Shown piece by piece: positions 1-10,692 of a stretch of 64,000 nucleotides of DNA (position 1 is the first letter of the stretch; each line of letters begins with the position of its first letter). A program made the translations under genes and the position numbers. The notes beneath the pieces are model-generated. The model had not been told where the DNA came from, did no database searches, and saw only the letters and a list, made by a program, of their open reading frames with translations. The stretch is from positions 8,038,871-8,102,870 of the forward strand of contig JAJEKV010000010.1 of the NCBI GenBank assembly GCA_021234155.1, in the 5' to 3' direction. The DNA is from Isoetes taiwanensis (taxonomy: Eukaryota; Streptophyta; Lycopodiopsida; Isoetales; Isoetaceae).

Positions 1-406
1 CCCTAGCCATTGTCTTATGCCAGCCCTGCCATTGTTATGATTCGATCGATCTATCTTGAGGCCTAGCTAGTCAGTCGACTTCCCTATGTGTCGGAGCCAC
101 GGGTAGGAGCTCTCATGTTTTATGGCATATGATTATGTTCTTTGCATCTATGGATATGTGGATGAGCTACCCTTCGAGGTAGTATGTTATGTTGCTTTGT
201 ATTGCTAGTTTAACGATGTTATGCTTCCATTGTGATAGGAGCCCATAGGGAAGGGCACGCATAAAGACACCTTTCGAAATCCCCTACCCGCACTCACGAT
301 CATCTCGAGTGCGGGATAGGCGGAGGGGCCTGTCGCGGTTGTTGAGCCGGACGGGGATTTCTGCCGAAAGTCTGGCCGGACCGTATGTTTAGCAGGGAGC
401 GTCACA
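1..406 (+). repeat. 3' part of a Ty3/gypsy LTR (H3-element family, copy 1)
   Basis: This stretch matches 30817-31225 and 42377-42785, the last ~400 bp of the LTRs of the complete element at 29644-42785. It ends with the same GCGTCACA terminus, directly followed by a primer-binding site. The left part of the LTR lies outside the window. It differs from the other two LTR copies by many small substitutions and indels, several of them at CTG or CAG sites (for example GTTTAACG here against GTTCTGACG). The copy is therefore older, or its consensus is poor. Confidence 0.9.
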
Positions 407-1913
407 ATGGTATCAGAGCGATGTTCTTGGTTGACCAGGAACTAGCACTGACCATAACCATGAAAGTAGTCTAACAGGCTTATAGGGGTGTGAAACAAAA
501 ATTTCCACCATCGAACCTCGAAAAATAAGGGAAAAAAATTTTTTCTCTTAGGTAGTGGGTCCGAAATTAGCTTAAGTGTTAGACGAAGAAATGAATGGGT
601 CAAATTCATCCTTTAGTAAAATTGGAGTGGAAATTATGTATCCGCATCAAATTTCACCTAAAATGGGTCAAGAATCATGCCAATCGGAGACCGGGTGAAA
701 AATGGCGCAAAAATCCATAATTAGCACTTCAAACCATTAGGAAATTCGAAAATTTAAAGTATAATACTGAAATTAATAATGAAGTTAATATATACATTAA
801 TAATTAAATAATTACTAAATATGGTGTAATTAATAAGGGAGGCTATAATAAATAGGGGTAATTATGGTGGGAGAATATTCCTAGAAACCCTCCTTTTTAA
901 ATATATGACACCTCATTCTCTCTCCAACCATCCCCACCACCATCTCTCTTTGATCAGCCTTTACGCCACCCATTTCCCAACCGTAAGATATGGCACGACT
1001 AAAAACAAACCTACAGAAGCCCGCCCTAGGCGTAACACCCTCCATGGCGGCAAGCAGAATGGGCGGTCCTCGGGTAGCGATACCACCCCACCCGAGGCCC
1101 AACCTAGACGAGAGGGACGAGCCTTCATCCAACCACTTTTCCACGACGCCAAGAGAGTGCACCTAGCCCCCGGGTGCAGCTTTTCGCCGGCGGGCACCCG
1201 TGAGAACCCACAAGTCCCGCCACTTTGGGGCCTCTGACACCGAGGTGGAAGAGCGTGTAGGAGACCAGTGTTGAAGAGCAGTGTGGATCGCAGCAAAGCA
1301 GCAGCAGACTCAAACTCGGGGAGGAGGCGTGCCCCTTCAAAGACCTAAGAAGAAGGGCAAGGAAAAAGTTGCGGAGTGGCCGGAAGAGAAGACTGCTAGG
1401 AAGAAGAGGGAGCGCGAGCGGGAGCTCAGGCGGCAGGAGAGAAGGACAAAGAGAAGAAACGACCGGCCTCGCGGGACCGTCGTTATTGAAGAGCCTCGTG
1501 TGGAGGAGGAGGTACAGGAAGGGGGAGACGGCGAGGAGGAGGACGAGGAGCAGGGCGCCGGGGGGTCTTCCAACCCCGACGCAAGACCACCTTACCCTAA
1601 GTGGCCGGAGCCACCAAAGGTGGTCAAGAAGCAGAAGGTGGGAGAGCGGGAATTCACGCTCCGTCAGGATCGTGAATTCATGCGTAAGATGAAGGTATAC
1701 CAGGAGTACCTCCGTCGCTGGACGAGGTACAATGACTGGTATTGCCGTCAAGAGGTGCAGCGGGCCGTGGAGGGCGGCAGGCCGAAGAAAAATCAGCCGA
1801 AGCCACCCCCACCTAGACCGGAAAAACCCAAAAGGGTTCACCACGGGCCGAACAGTGTGTACGCCCGGGTGTTTAGGGAGATCAAGCACTTCCAGATGTG
1901 CACAAATCTCCTT
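407..1913 (+). mobile_element. Truncated internal region of an H3-element gypsy retrotransposon, copy 1
   Basis: It aligns with 31226-32712 of the complete element: primer site, AT-rich leader with a TATA-like stretch at 895-906, pyrimidine-rich leader, then the H3-like reading frame. The match stops abruptly at about 1911-1914, inside the start of the histone fold, where an unrelated repeat unit (also found at 18614) takes over. No gag, pol or 3' LTR of this copy is in the window. It is a 5' fragment, useful because its H3-like frame is open where that of the other copy is broken. Confidence 0.88.
408..419 (+). other. Primer-binding site, initiator tRNA-Met type
   Basis: TGGTATCAGAGC lies two bases after the LTR end and is the usual plant retrotransposon primer site complementary to the 3' end of initiator tRNA-Met. 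It fixes the element orientation as plus and the LTR boundary at 406. Confidence 0.9.
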
Positions 1914-1914
1914 C
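990..1914 (+). pseudogene. Histone H3-like fusion frame, truncated copy 1
   Basis: The start codon at 990 matches the one at 31806 in the complete copy, but the H3-tail codons are scrambled here (MARLKT instead of MARTKQT) by a lost C and added A bases. From 1281 a 250-codon open frame runs through the insert: a basic, Arg/Glu-rich helical stretch (about 1365-1480), an acidic run (about 1498-1560), a Pro-rich patch, a conserved block with [16 protein letters not shown], a second Pro/Lys patch, then EKPKRVHHGPNSVYARVFRE, EIKHFQ and TNLL. This last part aligns with the H3 segment KKPHRYRPGTVALREI...TELL, the end of the tail and the alpha-N/alpha-1 helix. The histone fold is then cut off at about 1914, and residues after that belong to another repeat. 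This copy shows that insert and fold are in one frame. Confidence 0.8.
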
Positions 1915-2042
1915 AAATCTGGACTATGTACAATAATCCTGCTGTGACGGATCATGATCCGGACCTGGAATCGTCATTGGACACAGGGGACGAGCATAAT
2001 CAGGTTAATCGTCATAGATTTTGTAAAGAATAGAATCATTTC
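1914..2042 (+). repeat. Left end of repeat unit 1, split by the gypsy insertion
   Basis: This 129 bp matches 18614-18742 closely. The unit resumes at 13114 after the inserted element. The last five bases, ATTTC (2038-2042), are the target-site duplication. No coding content is recognised. Confidence 0.85.
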
Positions 2043-2631
2043 TGTTTGGGGTCTGGGTTCGGGAACTCCTGGAAGACAGCCCTCTGTGAGGACCCGTGGA
2101 TCTAACAGGAGAGTCCGGGGGACTATGTCACGCGGGATTTGCTGAAAGAGAAGAAAAAGAAGAGAACAGAACAAATGAGAGAAAGATGATAAGCTTCCTT
2201 GATATCAATGATGAAAATACATGAGCTCTCGCAATAGAGAGAAAACTGAAAGGAGACAAGACTCAAAACTCATCTAAAAAACTTATGAGCTAACTCTACT
2301 CATATATATAGTACAATGGCCTTGGGCCCAATATAGACACTCTGACTGATCTCGGTGCCGACTCCTGGAAGGAGGCCTGATTTGCAGGAATGTTGGCGGT
2401 GCCTCTTGAAGTGCCTAGAATCACTGACGCCGACGCTGGCGGTGACGGGCCGCCACTTGTCCGAAATGGCGCCTCTTGTTGACGACCAAAGGCTTTGATC
2501 AAGCGTGGCTTTGCTGCTTAGTCTTCTGCGGAGGCTTGGATGTCTGACCCGTGGTTGACTGAGGATCTTTGAGCTTGACCTGGTCTGACGTATGCATGAA
2601 TAGTCCTGTACCAGGAGGCACAGGACTAACA
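2043..2631 (-). repeat. LTR (3' LTR in element orientation)
   Basis: TGTTTGGGG...GGACTAACA. It aligns over its full length with 12518-13113, including the shared internal stretch around the CATATATATAGTACAATGGC motif (2299-2318 here). The two LTRs differ by many small changes, for example CTGAAAG here against CTTTGAAAAAG there. Confidence 0.92.
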
Positions 2632-2645
2632 CTCCCCCCCACCAA
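2632..2645 (-). other. Polypurine tract of the minus-strand gypsy element
   Basis: The plus strand reads CTCCCCCCCCACCA directly inside the LTR, giving a purine run on the coding (minus) strand. This is the expected plus-strand primer position next to the 3' LTR. Confidence 0.8.
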
Positions 2646-5034
2646 ACGACACTCAGAGTGAAGAAAAGGAGGAAGCGTTTCGGAGGGCGGGAAGCCATCA
2701 GTCTGAAAGTGATCCTCACGGGAGTGAGGCCGCACCATTATGGTAATCGGGCTGATGAGATCTTGGCGTGATTGAAGAGCTTGAGGTGTGTTTTGGCCAA
2801 AGGCGGGATCAGCATCAATAAGAAAAACGAGGCGCACCATGTCTTCAAGTGCAGCGTGGGCGTCTGAAGAAATGTACTGACACTCCATGAGGAGACAGGT
2901 CTGAAGGCCAAAAGCACTGACGCTGGCATTTGGATTGCAGTGAAAAATGGGACGCTGCCGATTTAAGGAGCTGAGCAAAATGCATTTGAGGGCAAGCAAA
3001 AATCCTCGCTTGAAAATGGACAGAAGGATCAGGTGAGGTGGAGGCGTTCTGCAAGAAGGTGTTGAGACCATGAAGCGCATCCGCGGGCTGTTGCCAACCA
3101 CGCTCATTAGCAATGTAGATCCAATTTGTGGTGTTGTCCAGAGTAGCACCTTCTTCCCAATGTGATCGGGCGAACAAAGCGTGGATCCCACCGAGATCCG
3201 TCGAGATCCGAGGTGGTGTCCAGCTGCATGACCATCCATGACCGTGGTCCAAAAAGGAAGGCGCCAATCGTCGAAGTCGGGAACCTGGGGAGGGAGGTGC
3301 AGGGGAAGCATAGGGAGAAGGAACCATGCCCGTGGGCGTGGGTTCTTGGCGATCTCCACAATTGATCGACAAGATCCGGATCAAGTGCGACACCGGCGAT
3401 CCCAAAGAGAAGCCCGAGAGTGAGAGTTGACAGGAGGGCTATCCCATCCCGCGTGGGGACCGCCTTGCTATCCAAAAAGAGCACAGAATCGATTGTAACC
3501 AGGCGAGGTGCTTTGCATGTAGACTTGTGCATAGGGAAGATCTTGGGATGTCCTAGATACTTCCCTAATTTGTTGCAGGCCCGCTTAAACTTGTCGAGAG
3601 ATAAATGATTGGCAAGCTCAGGCATGTACTCCTGATGAAAAGTTTTGGTCTGAGCAGGATCCGCAAGATATGGATTGTTATCCTGAAGCACCCATTGCGC
3701 AGTGGGGTCACCCTGAAAAAGCTGGCGTGGCCCATTGCCAAAGTTTTCCTCTGTATCACCCAGATAGAAATCATGAAAGATATAAGCCATGGGCTGAACC
3801 ACGCGGAAAGTGAGAAAGTCTGGATCGGCCGCGATGTATGAGATCAAAGACAACAAGGGCACAAAGACAACCCTTTGTCTTCAATGGAGAGTTACGGCCA
3901 AATCAGAAAAAATCAGCACCTTTCCGCTGGGATATCTGGGGCCATCACCGCTGCGTGCCACTTTGAAAGGAAGAGGTGGCGTCGAGCAACCACATAATCA
4001 TGATAGCAGGAGGGAGCTGGGAAGTCCACTGGCATTCTGTGAAGAATTGAAGTCTGGGCGTCAAGTTTGGCTTGAGCCTCATCGCCAGATCAATAGCTTG
4101 CTGCGGTTTGTTGTTCGAGATCACGGATCCGATTTTCCTTTTTTCGGGAGGCGTGGCCGTCACGGACCCGTTCGAGAAGGATTGACACGGGAGGAAGATT
4201 TCCGGTGTATTGAGACGGCACGGCAATCTCCGCCATCGAGTATTTTCGTTTACGCACCTCTGTAGTCGATCTTGAAGAGAGGTGAGCCGAGAGGTCTCAG
4301 GTAGAAAGTCGAGCCGCCAAGGAGGCAACCGAGCGCCCCGGGCTGAAAGATTTTGAACTTGAGTGCTGAAATTTTCACGCAGTTCGAAAGTACAAGGCAT
4401 TGAGTTTAGCAATATCTGCGTCCTTGGTACTTTCGTGGAGAGCGGCTTTGGACTTGTTGTGCTCCAATAGAGTCTGAATTCCGACCGAGCCGAGCCTTGA
4501 TCTGCGAAGTTGGCTGACTTGAGCTTGTGTACTTTTGAGATCCGCATGAGCCCGTAAGAGAGCTTCATGCTTGTCTTGAAGTTTGGCCTCCCAAAGTTGC
4601 AACTTGGGCGATTCTTTGCTTGAAGGTCTTGGTGTACCGCATCGAGGCCTCGAGTGCCCATTGAACCCCTCCATAAGAGCGTCTTGGGATTCCTCAGAAC
4701 TTAAGAGCAGCAGCCTTGAGCATCCTGGCGATCTTGATACAACAACCGACGAGGGTGTTGTGGTGGTGGAACCGGCCGTTGCACGGTTTGGGAGGTTTGG
4801 GAAAAATGGTGTGAAGTGGATGGTGTAGCGGAGGAAGAGACAAAGGACATGAGTGTGGACCGTGGTCATGACCGAGGGAAGATGGGCGTGATGTGCCAAC
4901 TTGGTGATTGACCGAAGGGAGCCGAGTGGAAGTATGAGAATTTGGTGGTGTGGGAGGGAAGTAATGACGGATGAGGGCTTGAAAGTGCCCTCCCACGAAA
5001 CTTCAGAAATGGAAGTGGTACCCCGGCGGTCCAT
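2646..5034 (-). pseudogene. Extra 3' reading frame(s) of the gypsy element, function unknown
   Basis: Downstream of integrase the minus strand keeps long overlapping open stretches: 5034-4375, 4661-3945, 3862-3107 and 3359-2499. Together they look like one or two proteins broken by frameshifts. A Gln/Leu/Ala-rich stretch around 4440-4610 (KLQDKHEALLRAHADLKS) looks like coiled coil. The 3862-3107 frame includes a hydrophobic run (IALLSTLTLGLLFGIAGVAL, about 3440-3380) that could be a membrane segment. Extra 3' frames of this kind, sometimes called envelope-like, are known in Tat/Athila-type plant elements. I see no recognisable domain, so the product is left unnamed. Confidence 0.4.
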
Positions 5035-6611
5035 TTCTTGGAGAAAGACGATAGAACATCATTTGGGGCCAATCTATGTGGTGCTTGGAGTGTGTAGCAA
5101 GAAGGACCAGGTTGTAGAAAGGCTTATTGATATGGGTGTTCTTGATAGAATACCCAAGGAATTTTCGCCACGAAATTTCACAAAAAGGTCTCATGAGGCT
5201 TGTCGATATTGGTCGACGATGGACATTGGCGTGATATAAGCGAGTGCACCAAACTCGTGACATCAATATCCCGTATAGCAGACCATGAGACACAAGGAGT
5301 GTGCAAGGGAATATGAAATACCTCAGAAAATCAAGTATTGAGTCAATGAAATAGTGGTGCCATCGACCCACGGTGGTGTAACCTTAGCGGGTCATTAACA
5401 ATATTGGCGATGAACTAGCCGCAAATCGGGCAGGATTTGGAGCCGGAAGTTCCATTTGAGAGAATTCAGAAAAGCTGGTGTCGTTCAAATGACTTCTTTA
5501 TCCAACAAGGGCTTCACGGAAAGTGGGCGTCAAGAAGGATCTGAGATGCAAAAGGGCCGGATCCTTGGGAGCGGTAAGCTTGAAGTGTAGAAAATCTTGG
5601 GGCAGCCATGGGAATGATTTGCGAACGGAGAGAGATGCCAAAGGCGGAAGACGAAAGTCGAGCACGGAGGATGAAGGCGCTGAGGAACGAAAAGGTTTGT
5701 TTTAGGGCGCACAACTGGAGGCTAAGAGGTATGAAGAGTTCAAACGGGAACCGTTGATGATGCAGTGTCAAAAGATGCGAAGAAGGGGATTGAGAGGCAA
5801 AAATTTGGCTAAGTCCCCAAAAAACGTAAAGGGAGAAACAATGAACGGTGAGGATGAGACGCGAAAAGAAAGATCGGATGTGACAGATGGCAAAGGACAT
5901 CCATTAATGTTCGACCAAGCGTGGAAAGAAGGAATGGCATTCAATGCCTGGCAACCTCGAAGTGGGATATCATTAAAAAGGAATGTGTCGGGAAGGTACC
6001 ATGGCTAGATATGCGGCGGGAGAACAGATTCTCATATTAGAAACAGCCTTGCATTGCAAACACGTTGGCGATTTGTGTGATTGGTCCACGTCGACAAGGA
6101 GTTCCTCGGTTTGGCTATATAAGGCGAACCGAGAGAAACGAAGGCATCCGATGGCGCTTCGGGCGGCTCGGGCCGCTTGAACGAAGATTGCACCATGCCG
6201 AATTTAACCGTCGAGTGGATCACTTGTAAGATGAATTGTGCGGATCTCGGGCTGCCACAACCGCGGGCATTCGCATGGGCGGCTGGTGTGCGGGATGGCT
6301 GAACATCCCCACCCAAAGACCAACGGGATGGAGGTGGTTCTGCACCTTATTTGGGATCCGGGCGGATGCTCTACCATCTCCTCTCAGATCACCTCTCGCT
6401 CCAACCCGAGTAGAGGGTTTTTCCTCTTAGGACTTAGTAGATAGGGCTCGAGTCCGTTTTTGTATATAGGGCAGTGCCCATAGCGAAATAAATTTGGGCT
6501 GCGCCCACATTTTGTAAAAAATCTCCACTATAATATAATCAACCGCCTTTCTAGTCACTTTACGTGGTGTTTGATTCTTGAACCTGTCTCTGTGTTGGGA
6601 TGTTCACTTTA
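5035..6611. other. Non-coding stretch of the gypsy element between pol and the 3' frame
   Basis: No supported protein is visible on either strand. On the plus strand there is a TATA-like CTATATAAGG at about 6115-6124 and an AATAAA at about 6486, which could be remains of another LTR or chance. The minus-strand sequence just after the pol stop is AT-rich. Confidence 0.4.
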
Positions 6612-7500
6612 CGTGTGATGAAATGCTTTGAGGCGAAAACCATTAACTAATGTAGGTAATGGAGTGCCATCTAATTCAATGAGTTGGAAAACACTTGGTC
6701 TAACCACTTGAACAATTTGATAAGGGCCAAATAACGAAACTTGAGTTTACCCGAAAATTTTTGTACACGGAATCATAAAGAAGAACTAAATCTCCTTGTT
6801 TGAATGTTTTTGTCTTCAAACGTTTGTCATGTAAAGATTTTTGCAACTGTTGTCCATGAAGAACACGAATATAAGCATCCCTTCGAAGTTCATCCAACTG
6901 TTCTAATTGATAGACCCGTTCTTTGAGAGCAGCTGGTGGATTATGAGCAGTAGCCAGTTGAAAACGGAGTGTTGGAAGGATGTATTCAAAGGGCATGAGA
7001 GCTTCCTGACCATAAACCAATTTAAAAGGAGTGTGACCCGTAGCAATCTTGAAACAAGTATTGTAGGCCCAAAGAATAGTAGGAAGTTTTGTCTGCCAAT
7101 CTGTGCGGGAAGCGTCACAAATTTTCTTGAGAATGGTGACCAGAGTTTTGTTGGTGCTTTCTGCTAACCCATTGCCTTGAGGATAGTAAGGTGTGCTCTT
7201 GTGATGATGTATCAAGAGATAATCCGTCAGCTCTTTGATAGTATGATTGATGAAATGAACTCCACGGTCACTGACCAGCTCCGTGGGGCAGCCGAATCGC
7301 GTGATAATTTGTTGATAGAGGACTCGAGCTGTGCTTGCAGCTGTGTTGTCTGGAAGTGCACAAGCTTCCGCCCATTTGGTGGCGTAGTCAGTGAGAACCA
7401 GAATGTATCGGGCGCGAGTGTGCCGCGCAGGAGGATCTATAGGTCCCACAAAATCCATTCCCCATTTGCTGAAGGGAAGTGGCGTGGCGGCCGGCGTCAA
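6612..7500 (-). pseudogene. Ty3/gypsy integrase core and C-terminus
   Basis: Integrase joins element cDNA to host DNA. The frame at 7500-6700 shows the three catalytic acidic positions in order: WGMDFVGPI, then LVSDRGVHF, then YYPQGNGLAESTNK with the glutamate. The C-terminal stretch KQGDLVLLYDS follows. After a frame break near 6770 the similarity continues to a stop at about 6612, with FRLKAFHH near the end. There is no chromodomain after it, unlike the element at 29644-42785. Confidence 0.88.
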
Positions 7501-7946
7501 GGGAGAGAGTCCACGGCGTGGGGCGTCCCACCAGCAAAAGCGTCACACGCGTCTTGGCGTGGAGCATCTTTAAAGAGCGTGGGCCAATAATACCCGAGAA
7601 GGATTTTGCGTCTTGCGTGTGGTGTCACCATGAAAATGACCACCAGGGCCCTTGATGAGCTTCTCGAACAATGTCACGGAACTTCATGAGGTAGAACCAC
7701 GGCGCCGAAGGATGGTGTCCTTACCCTTTTGTAGAGATGTCCGGCAACCATGGTGTAGTCCGCGGACCTCTCGGAGAAATTGATAAGCGGCGGATTTGCC
7801 GCTTGGCGGAGAAGGCGTCTCATCGTGCGGTGGAAGAGCACACCGTGAGGAGGTGGCTGAAAATCATGAAACCAATGTGGGGTTGCCGTGACTAAAAAGA
7901 GTTGAGCATCGGGGAAGGCGTCACGAGACCCTGTTTGCGGGATCAT
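7501..7946 (-). pseudogene. Integrase zinc-binding region and RNase H/integrase linker
   Basis: The minus-strand frames contain LFLVTATPHWFHD and GHLYKR, and in another frame PTLFKDA and DACDAF. These are the landmarks of the region before and within the H2C2 zinc-binding domain in plant Ty3 elements. The domain is spread over at least two frames, so the metal-binding set is not intact as read. Confidence 0.65.
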
Positions 7947-8413
7947 CCGTGTGGATCGTGAAAGATAATCCGGAACAACATGAGATTTGCGGCCTTATGA
8001 GCGATTTCAAAAGGAGCAAATTCTTGGAGAAGAAGGACCCAACGAATGCAATGCGGTGGGCGTGGACTTGTTGATCAAATAGAGAAGTGCTTGGTGGTCC
8101 ACAAAGAACTTGATTTGACTGCCCAAAAGGTAATGACGGAGGCGTTGGACCTGAAAAAATGAGACCCAAGGCTTCACGCTCCGTGGCGAGAATAGTTGCG
8201 CCAGCCGAGAATTGAGCTTTCGGTGGCGTAGCGATTTGGTTTATCGGTGTCGCGCATCATATTCTTGAGAAAGAACAGCTCAATAGCAAACGCCAGACAT
8301 CGACATGAGCGTGAAAGGGCTTGTCCCATTGAGGAGGAACAAGAACCGGTGCACGAGTAAGCAAAAGCTTCAAATGTTGGAAAAGGCTTCACTGGGAATT
8401 CCAAGCCGGTGGA
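7921..8413 (-). pseudogene. RNase H region of the gypsy polyprotein
   Basis: The minus strand encodes, in alternating frames, VDHQALLYLINK and HVVPDYLSR, matching the usual C-terminal landmarks of Ty3 RNase H (DHQALLYL...ADxLSR). RNase H degrades the RNA strand during reverse transcription. The catalytic carboxylates cannot be confirmed because of several frame breaks. Confidence 0.6.
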
Positions 8414-9170
8414 TTAGATCACCGTGAGTTTATGAATGGGATGCGCAATGGCTGCCACCCGGGTATGAAGGTGGAGTAATAATTGACCTTTCGGGAAAGA
8501 GCGTGTCTCTTTGATATTGGTGGTGCTTGAGCTTTGAGCACACAACCCATTTTTGGCGGGATCGGTGGTGATTCTGCTTTCTTGACAACATGGCCCTAAC
8601 GAGAACACGGAAGTGGCGCAAAAGGTGCATTTCTCGAGGATTGAGACTAATGCCTGGGACTCATCACATTTCTGGAAGACGAGTTCCAATTTATCCAAAT
8701 GGTCAGCCATGGAACTCAGAGGCGGAGAAAGTCATCTTGAAAAATTTGCAAGAAGGGATTTTCCTTCATGAAATCATGAAAAAACTGAGAGCATGATTCG
8801 TTGAAATGTTGAAGGAGAGTTGGATAATCCAAAAGGAACCACCTTGTAGGCAAAAAGTGCCCCGCGGGGTGGTGAAAGTGGTCTTGAGTTGATCGGATTC
8901 TTTGATGGAGATCGATTGTAGCGAAAAAACCATCCATAAAGGAGTACATCTCATGTCCGGCCACTTCTTCGAACTTGGTGCGTGAAGGGAAGTGGAAAAT
9001 GATCACGCTCGTGGCTTTGATTGAGTTTCCGATAGTCTACACGGACGCCGGATCTTACCATTGTGCTTAAGGGCAATGGCGATAGGGCTCACCCATTCGT
9101 AATGTTTGACCTCATAGATCAAACCTCTTTGCAAGGAGTTTGTCAATTTCGCCTTGGCCGCGATCCGCGG
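8414..9170 (-). pseudogene. Reverse transcriptase of the gypsy element
   Basis: RT landmarks are present on the minus strand: EVAGHEMYSFMDGF (about 8974-8930), DQLKTTFTTPRGTF in a shifted frame, a palm-region remnant (LQIFQDDF, about 8742-8720), and the thumb start DHLDKLELVFQ (8707 downward). The central YxDD-type site reads as a degraded QDDF. Frames shift several times within 300 bp, so no full-length RT can be read. Confidence 0.8.
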
Positions 9171-9777
9171 TAATTAGGGTTGAGCCCGTGCTGCTGTCGT
9201 TGCTACTTTGTCGGTACATCAGATTTGGTAGGAATGGTGAGTTCCCCAAGCTTTTGTTGATTCCCGAAGATCTTTGTAACTCCGGCGAAAATGTGTTTGA
9301 ATTTTTTGAATAGCGTGACAGCCACATTACGATAAGGAGCCGGAAGGTTTGCGGCAATGCGAGACGGGTTGATTGTTGCCAACATCCACAATCTCGACTT
9401 GAGTCCAATATGGGGTATGACTTGAGTATCTGGACAATGTGTGCGGGGAGGTTGGAGCATAACGGGATCGCGTGGCACTGCGTGGTGAAAAAGAGGTTGC
9501 TTTCGGTGTCATCTAGCGGTGGTTGCTTCATGGCGGCGTGTACATCAACGGGAGTTGCGGGAGTGTCGACATCGAAAAGTGATCAACGCGTTGGATTCGA
9601 TTGCAAGGAGCGGTAGGGGTCAAGCAAAGGCGACCACGGCTGGTCCCGATCAAAAGTCATTTCTCCCCAAGGATCGGCATATTCGGGTAGGATGATAGAA
9701 GCGACGCGGTGGAGCTGAACTTGATAAATATTCTGAGCTTCTTCGAATCGATTAATGCGAGAGAGGGTTCCGCATTG

Positions 9778-10486
9778 TCAGCGAAAATGAGCACGCTTTG
9801 TTTGCAAGTCCATGGTGGCATTGAGATGACCATCGGTGATGACTAACTGGTCCGTGGCCCAGTAATGGATACTCTTTGCCTGGCGGAGAAAAGGTCTGCC
9901 TACCAGCATTTCATAGTCACCTGGATCTTCGCCAGCTTTCCACACTCCAAATTCCATGGGAAAGCGGAGATCACCAATGTTGATGTGAAGAATAGGTGTG
10001 GCGCCTTGAGGTCTCGTGATATGGCCATTAGCCAATTTGATGTCATATGGGGCCACGAAAGAGTTGTGTGATGCCCATTTGTTTTGCGGAGTTTATCCGT
10101 GATGAGATTGGCTGCACTACCTCCATCGATTTGAACATGGTTGACTTGCTGATTTCCCACCGTTGCATGGACCGTGGGTGTAGAGGTATACCACCCCCAA
10201 CTAAAACAGGTTGGGAGTGGTAACTGGTCCTGAGAGCGGAGACGAGTTTTAAAATGGTTGCCAAGCTTAAAGGAATTTTGATCTTGGCAAGCTCCTCTTG
10301 GAGTTCGAGAGGTACATGAGAAAAAGGATCTGCTGGTTCCACTGGTGCGGGAGTGCGTGGCAGGGAAGCAGCAACTTCTTTGAGTAAGTCAACCTCGGTA
10401 CAATATTGGGATATGTCCGAGGCGTGGAGGTTGAGATGTTGAAGGGGTATCTTGTCTTTGTTGAGCTCTAGTGGTGGCATGAACAT
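9778..10486 (-). pseudogene. Aspartic protease region of the gypsy element
   Basis: The frame ending at 9900 contains VQIDGGSAANLI, a retroviral-type aspartic protease active-site block with DGGS in place of DTGS. The overlapping frame at 10056-9778 carries EMLVGRPFLRQAKS, a plausible second beta-loop of the protease fold. The protease would cut the Gag-Pol polyprotein. The domain lies between gag (higher coordinates) and RT (lower), as expected. Confidence 0.65.
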
Positions 10487-10692
10487 TGGCCAATGTCGCG
10501 ACCTTCAGCGGCTGCATGAGATTCAAAATGCTTTGGCGAACTTTGGGCATGACATTTGGCATGAGCTTTTCCAAGTCGGTGCAAAGTGAACCTTTTTTAG
10601 ATCCTCATGAGGAATGGTGTCAAGCTGCAAAGGCGGGGTTCGTGTCCTTCGAATAATAGTCAAGGGGCGTGATGCCTTGATGCAGCGTGAAA

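Noticed and set aside
1917-1930. Helitron 5' end at the start of the repeat units
   Set aside because: TCTGGACTATG is only a faint match to the consensus, and no paired 3' end could be assigned. Kept only as a possibility in the findings.
1125-1955. Long minus-strand frame opposite the H3-like insert (and similar ones at 31826-32706)
   Set aside because: Leu/Arg/Ser-rich shadow of a GC-rich coding strand, with no motif and no support in the other copy.
1914-2033. Counting the last ~40 codons of the 1281-2033 open frame as part of the H3-like protein
   Set aside because: From about 1914 the sequence belongs to a repeat unit also present at 18614, so those residues are read-through.
6115-6490. 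A solo LTR on the plus strand inside the minus-strand gypsy element (TATA plus AATAAA)
   Set aside because: No paired ends or target duplication found. The motifs are short enough to be chance.
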